From Alnus glutinosa (taxonomy: Eukaryota; Streptophyta; Magnoliopsida; Fagales; Betulaceae), in contig NC_084896.1 of assembly GCF_958979055.1 (NCBI RefSeq), positions 26,088,001 to 26,152,000 of the forward strand: a stretch of 64,000 nucleotides of DNA, given 5' to 3'. Shown one piece after another: positions 39,050 through 51,717 of the stretch; within the stretch, counting starts at the first letter, position 1; every line of letters begins with the position of its first letter. Made by a program: the position numbers and the translations under genes. The notes beneath the pieces are model-generated. The model made no database searches and was not told the DNA's origin. It was given only the letters and a program-made list of their open reading frames with translations.

Positions 39050-40660
39050 TGGTTTCGGCGGCGGGGGGGATTTCTTTTTGAAGTTCAAACATTGTTTAAT
39101 CAATAGCAATGGGTTTTTAATTTCTTGGTTGCCACTTGTAGGTCGCGTAAGAATGAGGTAGTAAGGGACAGCTGTGGGCCACTGATTGGTTGTGAGAGCC
39201 AGAATTTTAATATTAATTTGTGGCTTACTAATATTTATTCATTTTAAAATATGATAAATGTTTAATTTATGCAATAGAATGCTCTAGAATTTTAGAAGAG
39301 TCTAATTTGAATAAGTTTACTAGTATAAATTAATATGTCGAGTTTCTGAGCTTATAATTATTATTTTTAAAATGAGAACCTTTTTGACACAATCAACATT
39401 TATTATCAAGTGAGAAATATAATGAATTAAGAAATATTTAATTTTTTTTAAAAGGTGATAAATACTGAAGTGACAGAATTTTTTATAAATTAATTTAAGA
39501 ATAATAATCAAGATTTTAAGACATAATTATATTAAAAAATCTGAAAGTTCTTAATCTCATAAATACGTATCAGCCATTTAGGCAATGTAGTTGTTGCTGT
39601 TAATGTTTATTAAGAATTTATTATTATTTCTTCATGTTTTAAGGAGGTGCATGCATTATTGCATATGCCATAATAGATATCTTTTATTGATAATTAATTA
39701 CTGCAATTGTCAATTTTGGCTAGTATTAGACACTGAGTATCTAATAACTGGATTTAAGGCACAAAAAGCATGCCAATTGGGAACCAAAAGGCTTGTCTTT
39801 GCCCTTGGACTGGTAGGTCTTGCGCTCAAGATTTCATCCCGAGCAATACTATTCTTCGTACTCATTTCACGTTAGCTTATATAGCATGTTTTAAATGATT
39901 TTTCCTGTTAGTCACATTTTTTTAAAAAAAAATAATAATAATAATAACTTAAAATATGTCACAATAACCAACCTAAAACATGTGTAATAAATGAGTGAAT
40001 AGTGGCATTAATCTTTCTTCTTGGCTCGTCCTTGCAAAGATGTTGAAGTGGTGACTGGGTCCCAGGCTGGCGATTGGAATTTGGAATCAGCAAGGTGGAC
40101 TCCAAAGTCTAGGGTTATATTCTTTCTAGCTGGCTTGACAGATATTCAACGATTCCAAATATATGAATGCAGACAGTTAGACAGACAGGTAGGTTTAAGG
40201 GCTTTGGTGGCTTATCCAGATAAGCACCTGGTTGGCAATCTTTGCTTCTTCAACACTCTTTTTGATAAGTCTTCTTCAACACTTCGATTGCATGAAAAGT
40301 AAAAGCACAACAAATCGGGTTACTAATGTGGTACTCCCAGCTTGCTTCCTGTGCGCAAAAGACACAGAACACAAGCTTTAATTATGGGGCTTATGCAGAC
40401 ATTCTTAGTTGATGAAAATAAAAATGTGATGATTAGAATGTCACAAAATTCATGTGGGGTTCAAGAGCCTTGGAAAAAAGTTTCTACTTTCTTACCAAAT
40501 CAAGTTACAAAGAATATATAAACACTTACAGGCTTTCCTTTGGCACAACACCCCTGAAAATCAAAAGCTTTTTAAGTTTTTCTTGCACATATGGTCAGTC
40601 TTCATCCATGTGTGAAGCGTTTGAATCCTAAGTATCAAACTTTCAACAATACCTGCAATT
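39050..40660. other. Intergenic, no gene seen
   Basis: This is AT-rich DNA between two minus-strand genes. 40500-40664 is likely the 3' UTR of the pentatricopeptide gene. Short open frames, such as 40021-40302 on the plus strand, resemble no known protein. Confidence 0.5.
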
Positions 40661-40664
40661 CATG

Positions 40665-43169
40665 TCACCAATAATCGCCACAAGAGCAAATTCCATCCTT
40701 GAAGTGATGGAAACGGTTCGAATCCCTCACGATGATCTCCCTCTCAGTAATCCTAGATATGAATTTAGTTGCCTCGTGGCAGTCACCGCAAACCCGCAAG
40801 TTCTTGAAAATCCGAATGGTACTTTTGGGAGGGGTGCTAATAATTCCGAATACAATTGCCAGTCTCTCACTATGACTTATGAGGATATGCTCCTTCTCAT
40901 CATCCTCAACATCCTGCAACACAAAGCTATAGTCGGGAACATAACCAAGGCTCTTCATTTTTGCAGTCAGAACCTTCAGCTCCTTGTATATTTCCTCGCA
41001 TTTTGGATGGGTTTGGTTTCCAGTATAGAAGACATCGACTTTATTGTTCACTTCGATTGAGCTCCACCCAGGTGTCTTCTTTAATCCCCTATCTCTGGCC
41101 AATGATCTCACTTTATCCACTCCCTCCCATTTCCCAATATTTGCGTAAATATTAGATAACAAAACATAGTAGCCAACATTCTCCGAATCAACTTCAAACA
41201 AACGATCTGAAGCAAATGAACCCAACTCAAAATTTCCATGTATTCTACAAGCACCAAGAAGAGCACCCCAGACAGAAGCATCAGGCTGTACAGGCATATT
41301 TTTTATAAAATTATATGCCATTTCTAGACGTCCAGCTCTACCAAGCAAATCTACCATGCAGCCATAGTGCTTCAAACTAGGCTTGATCCCATATTCGTCT
41401 TGCATCACATGAAAGCACCATTGACCCTCATCAACCAAACCTGAATGACTACAAGCTGACAATAAAGATACAAAGGTTACATGATCTGGCTTCACCCCCT
41501 CATCTAGCATTTCGTTAAATAGCTTCAGAGCTTTCTCACCATGCCCATGAATGCCATGACAGGATATTACGGCATTCCAAGAAACTGAACTCTTCCTGGG
41601 CACTTGATAGAATAAGGACATTGCTTCATCTAATCTCCCACATTTTCCATACAAGTCAATGAGGCAGGTACCGACAAAGACATCCAAGTAGACACTGTTC
41701 TTAATCACCCGTCCATGAATTCTCATCCCTTGTTGCAAGGCTCCTACATGGGAATACGCTGGTAGAATGCTTACCCAAGTCCCTTGGTTAGGAATTATCT
41801 CTTTGTGCTCCTCCATCTTACTGTACACTTCAATTGCTTCGCTTGCAAGACCATTTTGAGCATAACCTGTGATTAAAGTATTCCACGAGATCACATCTTT
41901 GACAGGAAGTCCTTCAAAAACTGTACGAGCAGAATCTATAGCGCCTAATTTCGCATACATGTCCACAACTGCATTTCCAATGACAACATCTTCCATAAGC
42001 CAACCTCTCCTGACAATGAATCCATGAACAGACCTACTATTTTGGCGATCACATAATTGAGCAAAAATAGAAGCCAAACTCACTCCTGTCAACAAATCAG
42101 GCCGAATCCCTATTAAATGCATCTTATTAAAAAGTCCAAGTGCAGTAATTGGATCATTATTCTGCTCACAGGCAGCAATTATTGAGTTCCATGAAACCAA
42201 ATCTCTCACCTCCATCTCATCAAAAATCCTTTGCGCATGCCCCAAGCGACCAAATTTGGCATACATGTTAATCAAGGCATTGGACACAAACACATCGAAC
42301 TCCAGTCCATGCTTTATGACATATAAATGAATCAGCATCCCAATCAAGATATCATCAGATAGTGCACAAACAGGAAGTAGACTTGAGACAGTTACTGGAT
42401 CCATCTTTACCCCCTCCAATCTCATCTCATCCAAGAGGTCCAATGCCTCTGCAGCATTTCCATTTTGACAAAACCCAGAAATCATTGCATTCCAAGAGCC
42501 CATATCTCGAACCGGCATATTATTGAACAATTTACGCGCAACACATAAGAAGCCAAACCGGGAATACATATGGACCAAAGAAGCAGCCACAAAGACATCC
42601 CACTCAAAGCCCAGCTTTAGAACCCAGCAATGCATCTTCTTCCCATCAACTAGATTTCCACAAGCTTTTAACACAGGCGGAAAAGTGTAGGAATCAGGCC
42701 GAATACCAGAGGTCAACAAAAACTGATAAAAACAATTCACAGCTTCACGGAAACGTCCAATGCGAGCATAAGCAGATAACATTGAATTCCAGGTAAAAAT
42801 ATTCTTTTTTGGAATCTGATTAAAAGTGCGCTGAGCAAATGAGGCATCACCAAGACTTGCATAAAGATTGACAAGCCTGGTGGAGAGAACGACGTCTTGA
42901 ACTTTCCCTGAGACCACAAGAAGGGCATGAAGACGCTCTGCAAGGTGCACTTTTGTGCAGGATAAGAATAAGAGATTGAAATCAATGTCTTTGTTCTCAT
43001 TTTTGAAGCCATCTGATGTGAATTGGAGAGAAGTTGTAGCTGCTGGAAAGAATGACCAACGGGCTTGAATCAATGGCCGAAATTTGGAAAGATGCCTACC
43101 TTTGCAGGTTGGTGACAATCTGAGAGCAAAAATATAGAGCATTAGAAAGGGAGTGCAAATCAGACGCAC
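40665..43169 (-). CDS. EMB2758: PLS-DYW pentatricopeptide repeat protein, EMB2758 type, 834 aa
   Basis: This intronless gene encodes an organelle-targeted RNA-binding protein of the PLS-DYW class, whose members usually direct C-to-U RNA editing. After a basic, Ser/Leu-rich N-terminus (probable transit peptide, residues 1-50) come about a dozen P, L and S repeats with a period near 35 residues, each opening with xWNxxI (NIFTWNSML, DMGSWNAMI, DLVSWNSII, DVISWNTLI, SSVSWNAVI). E/E+ motifs follow (GWSSIEVNNKVDVFY). The C-terminal DYW deaminase domain has H766 and E768 (HSE), C794 and C797 (CGDC), and ends CSCGDYW. Close in wording and length to Arabidopsis At4g33990 (EMB2758, 823 aa), an essential gene. 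The sites edited by this protein cannot be read from here. Confidence 0.95.
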   Translation of the reverse strand: MRLICTPFLMLYIFALRLSPTCKGRHLSKFRPLIQARWSFFPAATTSLQFTSDGFKNENKDIDFNLLFLSCTKVHLAERLHALLVVSGKVQDVVLSTRLVNLYASLGDASFAQRTFNQIPKKNIFTWNSMLSAYARIGRFREAVNCFYQFLLTSGIRPDSYTFPPVLKACGNLVDGKKMHCWVLKLGFEWDVFVAASLVHMYSRFGFLCVARKLFNNMPVRDMGSWNAMISGFCQNGNAAEALDLLDEMRLEGVKMDPVTVSSLLPVCALSDDILIGMLIHLYVIKHGLEFDVFVSNALINMYAKFGRLGHAQRIFDEMEVRDLVSWNSIIAACEQNNDPITALGLFNKMHLIGIRPDLLTGVSLASIFAQLCDRQNSRSVHGFIVRRGWLMEDVVIGNAVVDMYAKLGAIDSARTVFEGLPVKDVISWNTLITGYAQNGLASEAIEVYSKMEEHKEIIPNQGTWVSILPAYSHVGALQQGMRIHGRVIKNSVYLDVFVGTCLIDLYGKCGRLDEAMSLFYQVPRKSSVSWNAVISCHGIHGHGEKALKLFNEMLDEGVKPDHVTFVSLLSACSHSGLVDEGQWCFHVMQDEYGIKPSLKHYGCMVDLLGRAGRLEMAYNFIKNMPVQPDASVWGALLGACRIHGNFELGSFASDRLFEVDSENVGYYVLLSNIYANIGKWEGVDKVRSLARDRGLKKTPGWSSIEVNNKVDVFYTGNQTHPKCEEIYKELKVLTAKMKSLGYVPDYSFVLQDVEDDEKEHILISHSERLAIVFGIISTPPKSTIRIFKNLRVCGDCHEATKFISRITEREIIVRDSNRFHHFKDGICSCGDYW

Positions 43170-44575
43170 TCTATCCAGTTAACAGATTCTCAACCAGAAG
43201 ATACTGATGCCGTAACTGGGGAGAACAAGAGTGGTAAAAGAATCAACAGATATTTTCACAAACCTTTTTTTTTATATATATAAGTGATATTTTCACAAAC
43301 CTATTTGGTACCTGTATGCAAACAAAAAAATATTCAAGAAATGGAATCCAAGAAATACTAGGTGTCGTTGCATTCTATTGGAATAAGGAGAACAACCCAA
43401 ATGAATTTTACTTCTTATTTTGTGAAGTAAGTTTTCCTGAACATAATGGATGTATTGCAACATCAAAAGTAAAAGGATATCTTTCCACCAAGGCTGCCAT
43501 GGCCAATAATAGATTAATAGGTAAACGCTTTGTGAATTGCTTTACAAATTTTACAGCATAATATTGGGCCCTATAATGCAGATTTTTCTTGAGTATTAAT
43601 AAATGGAACAAGAGTGTAGAAAGGGAAATAACAAAGAGAACTCATGGAAAAAAAAAAGTGCAAATATAAATGCGATATAAGCAATAGCTAACAAGGAGAG
43701 TATACATTCCAGGAAGTTTTTTTTTTTTTTTGGATGAATATACATTTCAAGATTTTCTGTCACCAGCAGTGCAAATGCTTGTCTCTGTGCGTGTGTGTGA
43801 GAGAGAAGTATTAGTAGCAAGTGATGGACATTTGTTTGGCAACCTGGACATACATACTCTAATGACCAACTACCTGGACCAGAAAAATGGTAAAAAAAAA
43901 AAAAAAATTGTAAAATTCAATGGTTTGAACGGAAAATTACATTGAAACAAAGCCAAATAGCTAGATGAGGCTCGGCTGACTAAATGTTTGTGATATCTCG
44001 GGTCCCAAGCAATGGAAGTTTTAAGATTTGAAGACATTATTAAACTTTCTCTCAATTTCCTCGACTTTCCCGGCAACCAAACAGAACGTAAAGAAATTCC
44101 AATGAAACGGAGTGAGTAAAGTAACTGTTACCTGAACATACATGTAGATTTTAATGTGCAATATATCGCCGGTCACTGAGAAATGCTTTACAAAGGACTG
44201 GCTGAGAGGGTTCAGGCGATTAGGGTTTTGGGGGGAGAAGAAAGAGATCAGAGAAATTTGGGTAACAGAAATGGGCTTGGGCCGCCTTTGAGATGTGAAC
44301 CCAATCCAAGTAGGGCTTTTTAGGATGTTTTGAGAAGCATATATAATTTCTACGGTTCTACCTATGCCTAAGAATAAATCAAACGAAAATCTAAGATATG
44401 TTTGTTATTGAATTTTTTTTTTATTTTTTTATTTTTTAAGTTTAAAAAAGTGTTATGTTGCAGCAAAAAGTTGGAAATTGTTTCTTTATTTTTAAGTATT
44501 TGTTAATATATTTGTCTTGAGAATAGAAAACAAAGCAGAAACAAATATGGTATTCTCTATAATCCAATCAGATTC
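43170..44575. other. EMB2758 5' flank and spacer
   Basis: This is leader and promoter region of the pentatricopeptide gene, with A/T tracts at 43267-43280, 43719-43732 and 43893-43908. The CDS start shows no upstream intron signal I would trust. No other gene is seen. Confidence 0.45.
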
Positions 44576-44576
44576 T

Positions 44577-44898
44577 TAGGGTGTGTTTGGAATTGCGATT
44601 TCGTAAAGAAAAAATGCGATTTTAAACCAAATCGTAGAAAATAAACCGTTTAGAAACTGCGTTTTTAAAAAATTGTGATTTGAAAACGCAGAAAAATGCT
44701 TATTCAAATCGCAGACAACTAGATACTTTTTTGAAAACGCATTATTTTAAAAGGCTAACCTGCGATTTTAAAGGTCAAACTATAATTTTGCCAAACGCTT
44801 AACTGCGTTTTCAAAAATCACTTTTTTAAATCTTACATTTTAAAATCTCTATTTTAAAATCACACTTTCTGAAATTATAAACCCAATCAGACCCTTAA
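44577..44898. mobile_element. hAT-like MITE, family copy 1
   Basis: The ends are inverted: AGGGTGTGTTTGGAATTGCG on the left, and AAGGGTCTGATTGGGTTTAT from the right. The inside is full of tgcgatttt/aaaatcgca words in both orientations, giving fold-back structure. Related sequences lie at 46390-46560 (partial) and 48486-48707. There is no coding capacity. Confidence 0.6.
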
Positions 44899-47800
44899 TC
44901 ATTCTAATACATAGATTTGTCGAATCAAATGCCTAGTTAATACGGCATAGAAATGATGTTTTCTATTTTTGGATTTGGATTTTTCTTTTAAAAATAAAAA
45001 CCATTAAAATTATCATATTTGTAAGTTATTTTTTTGGAAAAAATAAAAAATAAACAATACAAATCATTTTCTAAAAACATCTCACTAGACTCAAGAGGTG
45101 ATAATAAATATTTGCATGGTGCAAACAACATTATATACTCTTAAATCATAACACAAAATTTCCAAATTACTCCGGTATTTATTTTAAAAATAAATAAATA
45201 AATTTTTTTAAAGATTTAGGCATAATTATTTTTATAAATTCTGTTAAATTCTAATCAACACCTAAATTCTAACAATTTTTTTTTCTCCTAAAAAAAAAGG
45301 AATGGTATTTTGAAAATTTTGACAAGATTTAACGAAAAATTATAATGGAAGACTGAGATTAAAACTTTTTGAAAATGAATACCCTAAATTGAGACGTTTT
45401 AAAGTTTATGTACATTTTTTTTCAAATTGGTGAAAGTTCAGAGGTTATAAGTGAAATTTTTCCTTTTTTTTTTTTTTTTTTTATTAATAAGTGCATACTT
45501 TTACGGTTTAGATTAATATCTCACTATTGATTTACAAAATCGCAATATCAAGTACACTCTAAAATAATGCATCAAAACGATAATAGAAGAGGAGTTGTGA
45601 AGAGCAACCAAGCAAAATCTGTCTCTATTTGCGTTTTTACCGTACGAGACATTTAAACTGCAAAATATACGTGATTTGCTCTAGTAACAAACACGACCAC
45701 GAGTTAAGAAGAGATTGAACACGAACACGTAAAACTAATGTGAAACATTTCGTCAAAAATCTTGGAGGGTAAGATTTGATGTTTTCCTAAAAGAATCACA
45801 ACCTCAAATTATATATAGTGTTGTGCAGTTGTTATGGTAGTGTTGTAAATCTATCATCTTTTATGTGCAGTACTTGTGCAATTTGCATTATTTAATTATC
45901 AGAAAGGATATGCTTGATGTAGTCTCTGTTTATTTTTTATGTTTTAACTCATTTAATTGGGGAAGAAAATGTGCTCTAACTTCCTCCACGTTGCCTTCAA
46001 TGAAGATGTGAATCATGTGATCCTGGTTATCATAAGCTCATTATTATTATTTTATTTAAAATAAATAAATAAAATAAAATAAGCTCATTATTATATAATT
46101 ATTGTACAAGCCCTGCTCTGGTTCTGACCTCCTCCATTCATTGGTTCTCTCTTCCTTGGGAAAAACCGAAAAAGTCCTCTGTCATCGTTGCAGTGGGTTC
46201 AGGTTGGCAACCCACTCAGCATAATTGCTAATTTGGTCAGGACTTCACTATGCTGTCTATGCAGTTTTGCTGGCCAAATATACCTCTTTTTTTTTTTTCT
46301 TTTTTTTTTTAAAAAAAAGGGTTATCACATAAAGTGTTTAATTCATTTGAGAATGCGTTTAAAAAATAAAAAATAAAAAAAATCATATAGTAGATAAAGG
46401 GGTGACCTTTTAACGACATGCGATTTTTAAAATCAAAATGCTATTTTAACAAACACTTAATTGTAATTTTAAAAATTACATTTTCATTAACTGGGATTTA
46501 AAGTTGTTATTTTTCAAAGTGCGCTATTTGAAACCGCTAAAACAAGCGGACCTTACTAGTGCTTCTCACATGCTTTACGAACACGTTTTACTTTATTATA
46601 TTGGTTTGTTGTTAATTTTTGTTCAACTATAAACCTTTTTTTTAAAAAAATCTTGTAATTATCTCACAATGTTGTACTCAATCAACCCTTTATTTTTTAT
46701 TTTTTTTTAAGAATGATTGATGCAAGAGTTGATTGGAGCTGTCACATTAATATTGTAGGATAAAAATGTATTATAGGCTAATTTATAGCATTATTCGTGA
46801 AAGAATAGAAAGCATAACGTATGGTGTATTTGAAAGATATGCAACTAAAATATATATATTTTTTAAGTTTTTTATTTGACAAATTGGCTTAAGTTTAATG
46901 AATCGGATGTAAATTCTCTAAGATAAATAACATTATTTGGGAAGGCGATTTATTGGCCGTTGTTCGTGCTGTTTAGCACAGTCACCTAACAACAAATTGG
47001 AAGATATCCTCCTTAATTTCATATATTCTTAACTTGTTGGAGTAAGATCTTCTCAATTTCAAATTAAATTGATAATATTCATTTCATGTTGAATATTTAA
47101 AATTGATGCATTTAACAATATATATGATGTTACAATATTTAAATTTGTAAAAGACGTGCTAACATTGACATTATGTACGCCTAGCTTTAAATTCTAACCG
47201 TAAAATAAATCTTATCAGTTTCAAATGAAATAAAGAGAATCTTTGCACTTGGCTAAGCTTCACAATTGATAAACGCTCAAGATTCATAAAAACGCTAATT
47301 AACGCGATCATAACTTAACAACATGACTTTTACTCTCTCTAATTTTATTTTTTTGAAGTATTCTCACTTTAGTTTTTTTTTTTTTTTTTTTTTTTGAAGT
47401 GGAGAGTATCTCCTTGTAATTGTTTTTCTGTTTTTTATTTTTATTGTTTTCCTTTTCTCATCTAAAATGTATTTGTGCCTCAAAATTGCTTAGTGAACAG
47501 AAATAATAAAAAAAAAAATTTGGCTGAGGAGAACGTACTCCTCAACGCCACCAGAGTTAGTTGCGTAGAAATGCTAGTCCTGAGTGCGGACCCACCATTA
47601 TTTCTCTTATGTGTGGACGCCACGTGGTGCATGGAACCCCACTACTCCGTGCCAGCACGATACGTCTGCTTATCCTCAAGATTGCCGATTTCTCTGTGTA
47701 TTTTACAGATGTAGCTCTGATTTGGATAAGAGCCGTTGGGGGTGGTTGTGGCCCATGTTACTCACTAACACGAACCCTTTTTTTATTATTATTTTCCTTA

Positions 47801-48485
47801 AAAAAATAAAAATAAAATAATGGGTGGGAGAGTGGGATTGGTGCAAGATCCATTATATATATATATATCGTGGTAAAGTAAAGCATTTTACATATTTTGA
47901 AGATTCATTTGCAATTTTTTTTTTTTTTTTAGCTTTTAGAATAATTGATTTTAACATGTTATCCGAAGCATAAGTTATAAATTCGAATAATTATTCTACA
48001 TTTTACCTTAAATTTAAATTAAATGTTTCACTTATTAAACTCCTCTTGTTGGAGGAGAGTGTTAAAATATTAATTAAATAATTAAATTTATTATTTTTTA
48101 TCAACTTAAACTTTTGAGATAATTAATAATTTAACGGTTGTGATCAAAATCTATACAAACATTGGCACATCTAATATTTCTGTTAGAGATTCCATTTATC
48201 TTGAGTAATGTTATTACCACATTTTATCTTATAATTATCTTACAATGATTATGAGACAGTCCTGACCAACTATTAGTTTTTTTTTTTTTTTTTTAAAAAA
48301 AAAGATGAATCTAAGAATTTGTTGGATCTGTCACATCGGTATTGTAAGATAGTTGTGGGATAAAAATGTTGTTTCTATTACTCTTTTCATAGTATCTACC
48401 AGCTCTATACTCTAACCCCTATATATTGCGAATCATACTTTCCTTAAGAAAATGGCATAATCATGTTTACTTTAGATGAAGATTC
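44899..48485. other. AT-rich intergenic DNA with MITE fragments
   Basis: No gene is seen. 45290-45470 is a half-copy of the MITE type at 10082-10552. 46390-46560 is a partial copy of the 44577 MITE. 46640-46800 and 48210-48380 are two copies of a third hairpin family (attatcttacaat ... attgtaagata). 47475-47820 is a slightly GC-richer stretch, open on three plus-strand frames, with no recognisable protein. Confidence 0.5.
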
Positions 48486-48707
48486 GTTTGGGTTTGCGAT
48501 TTGAAAATATGATTTTTTTTAAACACAATTAAACGTTTGGCAAAATCACAGTTTGGCCTTTAGAATCACAGATTAGTCTTTAAAATTATGCGTTTTCAAA
48601 TCTCAGTTTTTTTAAAAACGCAAATTTCAAATGATTTATTTTCTGCAATTTGGATTAAAATCGCACTTTTTGTCTACGAAATCGCAATCACAAAACCCAC
48701 CCTAAAT
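48486..48707. mobile_element. hAT-like MITE, family copy 2
   Basis: It runs from tcgtttgggtttgcgattt to gaaatcgcaatcacaaaacccaccct, with internal tgcgtttt/aaaacgca inverted words, as in the element at 44577-44898. It is shorter and more decayed. Confidence 0.55.
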
Positions 48708-49990
48708 AGATTGCCATCGAACTACTTATTAATATCTTCTTTTATAGTTTAACATTTGTAATTTGTAATTTTTGTATGTTCACTTTTGATCCTAACCCGA
48801 TTGTTTAGATTTTCATATACATGCTCAAATAATACTGTTTGTGATATACGTCCAAAGCTTAAAGTATGCGTTGAAGTATTGATTAAATAATTCAAAATTT
48901 ACATTTTCTTATAAGCTTAAATTTTTAAAATAAATGATAAATTTAATTTAATCAATACTTTAACCGTATATACTCAAAAAGTACAACTACACGACATAGA
49001 ATTTGCTTAACTAACAAGTGTTAAAGCTAGCGCACAAAGAAAATAACAAATTAATGGCTAAGATTAAATTTCATTAACTAAACAGAAACAAGATACACAT
49101 AGAAGGGCGGGGGACCTGAACAAGCTCTCCGGTAGAGTTTATCTGCCAATCTTTTGTTTTGCTATTAAAGTTGCAATTTTCTTGATCAATGGACTAAAAA
49201 GTTATTAAGTCGCATCATTTATTTGACTCATTTCCAATTTTTCATTGTTTTTATTTGAATGGAGTCTCAACTTGGATACCAATAGAGTGCTCTACAATCT
49301 AATCCTAATCAAGATAGGTATACTACATTTTGACAGCAACTCTGCTAACCCTACTCCAAATTCTTAGTGCACTCATTACAGAACAAATAGACATATCAAT
49401 CAATTTTTAATTTTTTTTTTATTATTATTATAACAAGGACGGGTTGTTATTGACACGTCAACAAAATAGACTGGTGAAAAAAAAAATTAATGTAAGTTTA
49501 ATTTTTGAGTAATGCTAAAGACCATATTTTAATCCTCATAAAATTGACGTGTCTTTTAAAAGCACCATAAAATTAAAATTCAACAATGATTAATAACAAA
49601 TTCAATGATGATTTTAAAAGTCACATCAATTTTAATAAAATAAAAAGAGAATAAAAAAAATCCTTAGTAATTAACATTACTAGTAATTTTTAGCATTAAT
49701 AATTAATTAAAAGTCAAAGCATACTTTTATTCATGATGTGCAATTGCTTACAATGGGCAACTATATCGAGTGACAATGTGGCCACTCAATTAAAAGTCAA
49801 AGCATAGGGTTTAGGAGAAAGTCAAAGCATAGTATTTATTATTAAATAAATATAAATATTTATATAATATTTAAAATTTTATTATATAAATATTTATCAC
49901 TTTCACAAACCCAACATATACCACATCATTGACATCAATATTATTGCCTTATCACATTTTAAGTGATGAATATTAATATAAAAATTAAAA
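48708..49990. other. AT-rich intergenic DNA with a fold-back tract
   Basis: No gene is seen. 49500-49690 is an imperfect inverted repeat (gagtaatgctaaa ... tttagcattaat) and is probably another MITE. Another two-copy phrase, ttaaaagtcaaagcata, occurs at 49706 and 49789. Confidence 0.45.
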
Positions 49991-51717
49991 AGATCTAAAC
50001 GATTTTACTTTGAAAGGAATGGTTGAAATTGATCCACGGACGGCTTATTTCCATGGCATCCCTACACTCAGCCGCACGAGATAGAACCCCACATAAACTC
50101 CAAAACCCAGGCACTGTTCCTGAATCCTGACCAAAAAAAAACCAACGATCGCCATCAATCACTTGTCGGAAAGCTCCACCAAACGGTCCAGATCTCCCCA
50201 CCCGTCTCCATACCAGTGGCCAACCTATCACATCAATGTTTCAAACCCTCCACTATTGGTCCACGTTGCGCGATTTGGATGGCTCTCCAATATTATAAGA
50301 GCTTCAAAAAACAAAGAAAATCCAAACCCCTCAATTCTCGGCCTCCAAAGCGTCCTTAAATAACGACTCGTGTCGAGGCGGCACAAGACGCTTGTCGCTA
50401 CCACGCACAAACGCAAAGCTGCTGAGGCGCTCTCTCTCTCTCTCTCAAAAAAAAAAAAAAAGAAGAAAAAAAAGGTAAAAACAAATGCCTTTCTCTTTCT
50501 CTCTTTATTCCCCTCTCTCTCTCTGCCACGCCACGTTATCTGTGTATTTTTTAGTAGTTATTTGAGTTTTATTCAGTTTTTATTTTCATTTTTGTCTTTT
50601 CTAATAATATTTCAAGGCTATTTTTTTGGTTATTTTCCTTCTAGTGGTTTTTTTTTTTTTTTGGCGAGTAATGAAGAATTTGATAGTATTGATGATTGGA
50701 TGCTCTGCTCCACTCTAAATAGGAGCTTGGATGTTTCATTGTTTCGTATACAAAGTTCAGGAGAAAAAAATTCATTTTTTGTTGTACTGTAATTGGTACT
50801 GAAGATAAGTAGCAGAGAAATGGGGTAGTGCTTTTTTTTTTTTTTTTTTTTTTGTAAGATATGGTTTTTGAGGTTTATCATGTTGATTATGATATGGAAA
50901 CAATTGGGTTAGCGTTGGGATGATAATTACAAGTCTTGGTTTTGATCAATTCTATGGATGTTTGGATTTTTTGTTATGAGATTAATAGTCTTAGTAGTTG
51001 AAATCTAAAAGCTGTTTGTAATTTTGTGAACATATATGTAATATGTTAGTGAATCTTGGATCTGAATGAAGCTGGAGAATATACAGAACAAAAGTGCTAT
51101 GGTTTTTTCAACTGATCTGCACCTGTTGGATTGATGGGTCATGGGTGTATAGGACTGTTTGTTTGCTTCTTGTACTTCTACTTTGTACTACTTCAGATTC
51201 TTGCATTGGAATCTTAGTCGAAAGTTTGGTTTTTGCAGGTTTCAATCACGTGATGCTAGAATTGAGCTTGTTTTCTAACATGGGATATTTACTGGTTTAT
51301 CTTAAGTCTTGAAACTTGGGGTTGTTGTACTTGTATTTAAAACTTTTAAATATTCTGATTTTCATGTGAAATTTTTGCTCCTCATGGTTCCAATGATTTC
51401 AAGCTGTAATTTAGTATTTTAGTTTGTTTGCTCGTGGAGTTTTTGGGCGAAATCAATAGTAGGATTATTATGTATGCAGTTCGATGCTTATGGGTTTTCC
51501 AATTTTGTTTAACTCAGTTAGTCTATAAATAGATCTGAGTGTGAATTTTCTGCTTCACTGACCCATCATTTTCTTGATTTGGTGAACCCCGGATCTGAAT
51601 CTGAAGAAACCAACACAAAGCAAACTGAAAATTATACTTGATCTGCTCCGAGTGGATGCTATATATAAGACGGTTTTCTTAAGCCAATCTGTTGCCACCG
51701 CTTCAAGTTTTCAAAAT
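49991..51717 (+). promoter_or_regulatory. ABF promoter and 5' leader region
   Basis: This is the upstream region of the bZIP gene. CT-rich tracts (50426-50446, 50494-50525), typical of plant leaders, suggest that transcription starts around 50300-50450. ABF genes usually have an intron in the leader. A candidate donor is at 50472 (aag/gtaaaaac) and a candidate acceptor is ttttgcag at about 51240, but I cannot fix the leader structure. Short open frames here are not credible proteins. Confidence 0.4.

Noticed and set aside
47475-47820. Three overlapping plus-strand frames
   Set aside because: They are mutually exclusive, short and without family resemblance. The openness follows from base composition.
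50370-50792. Plus-strand frame of 140 codons before ABF
   Set aside because: It is built on CT and A homopolymer tracts (Ser/Leu/Lys/Phe runs) within the ABF leader region.
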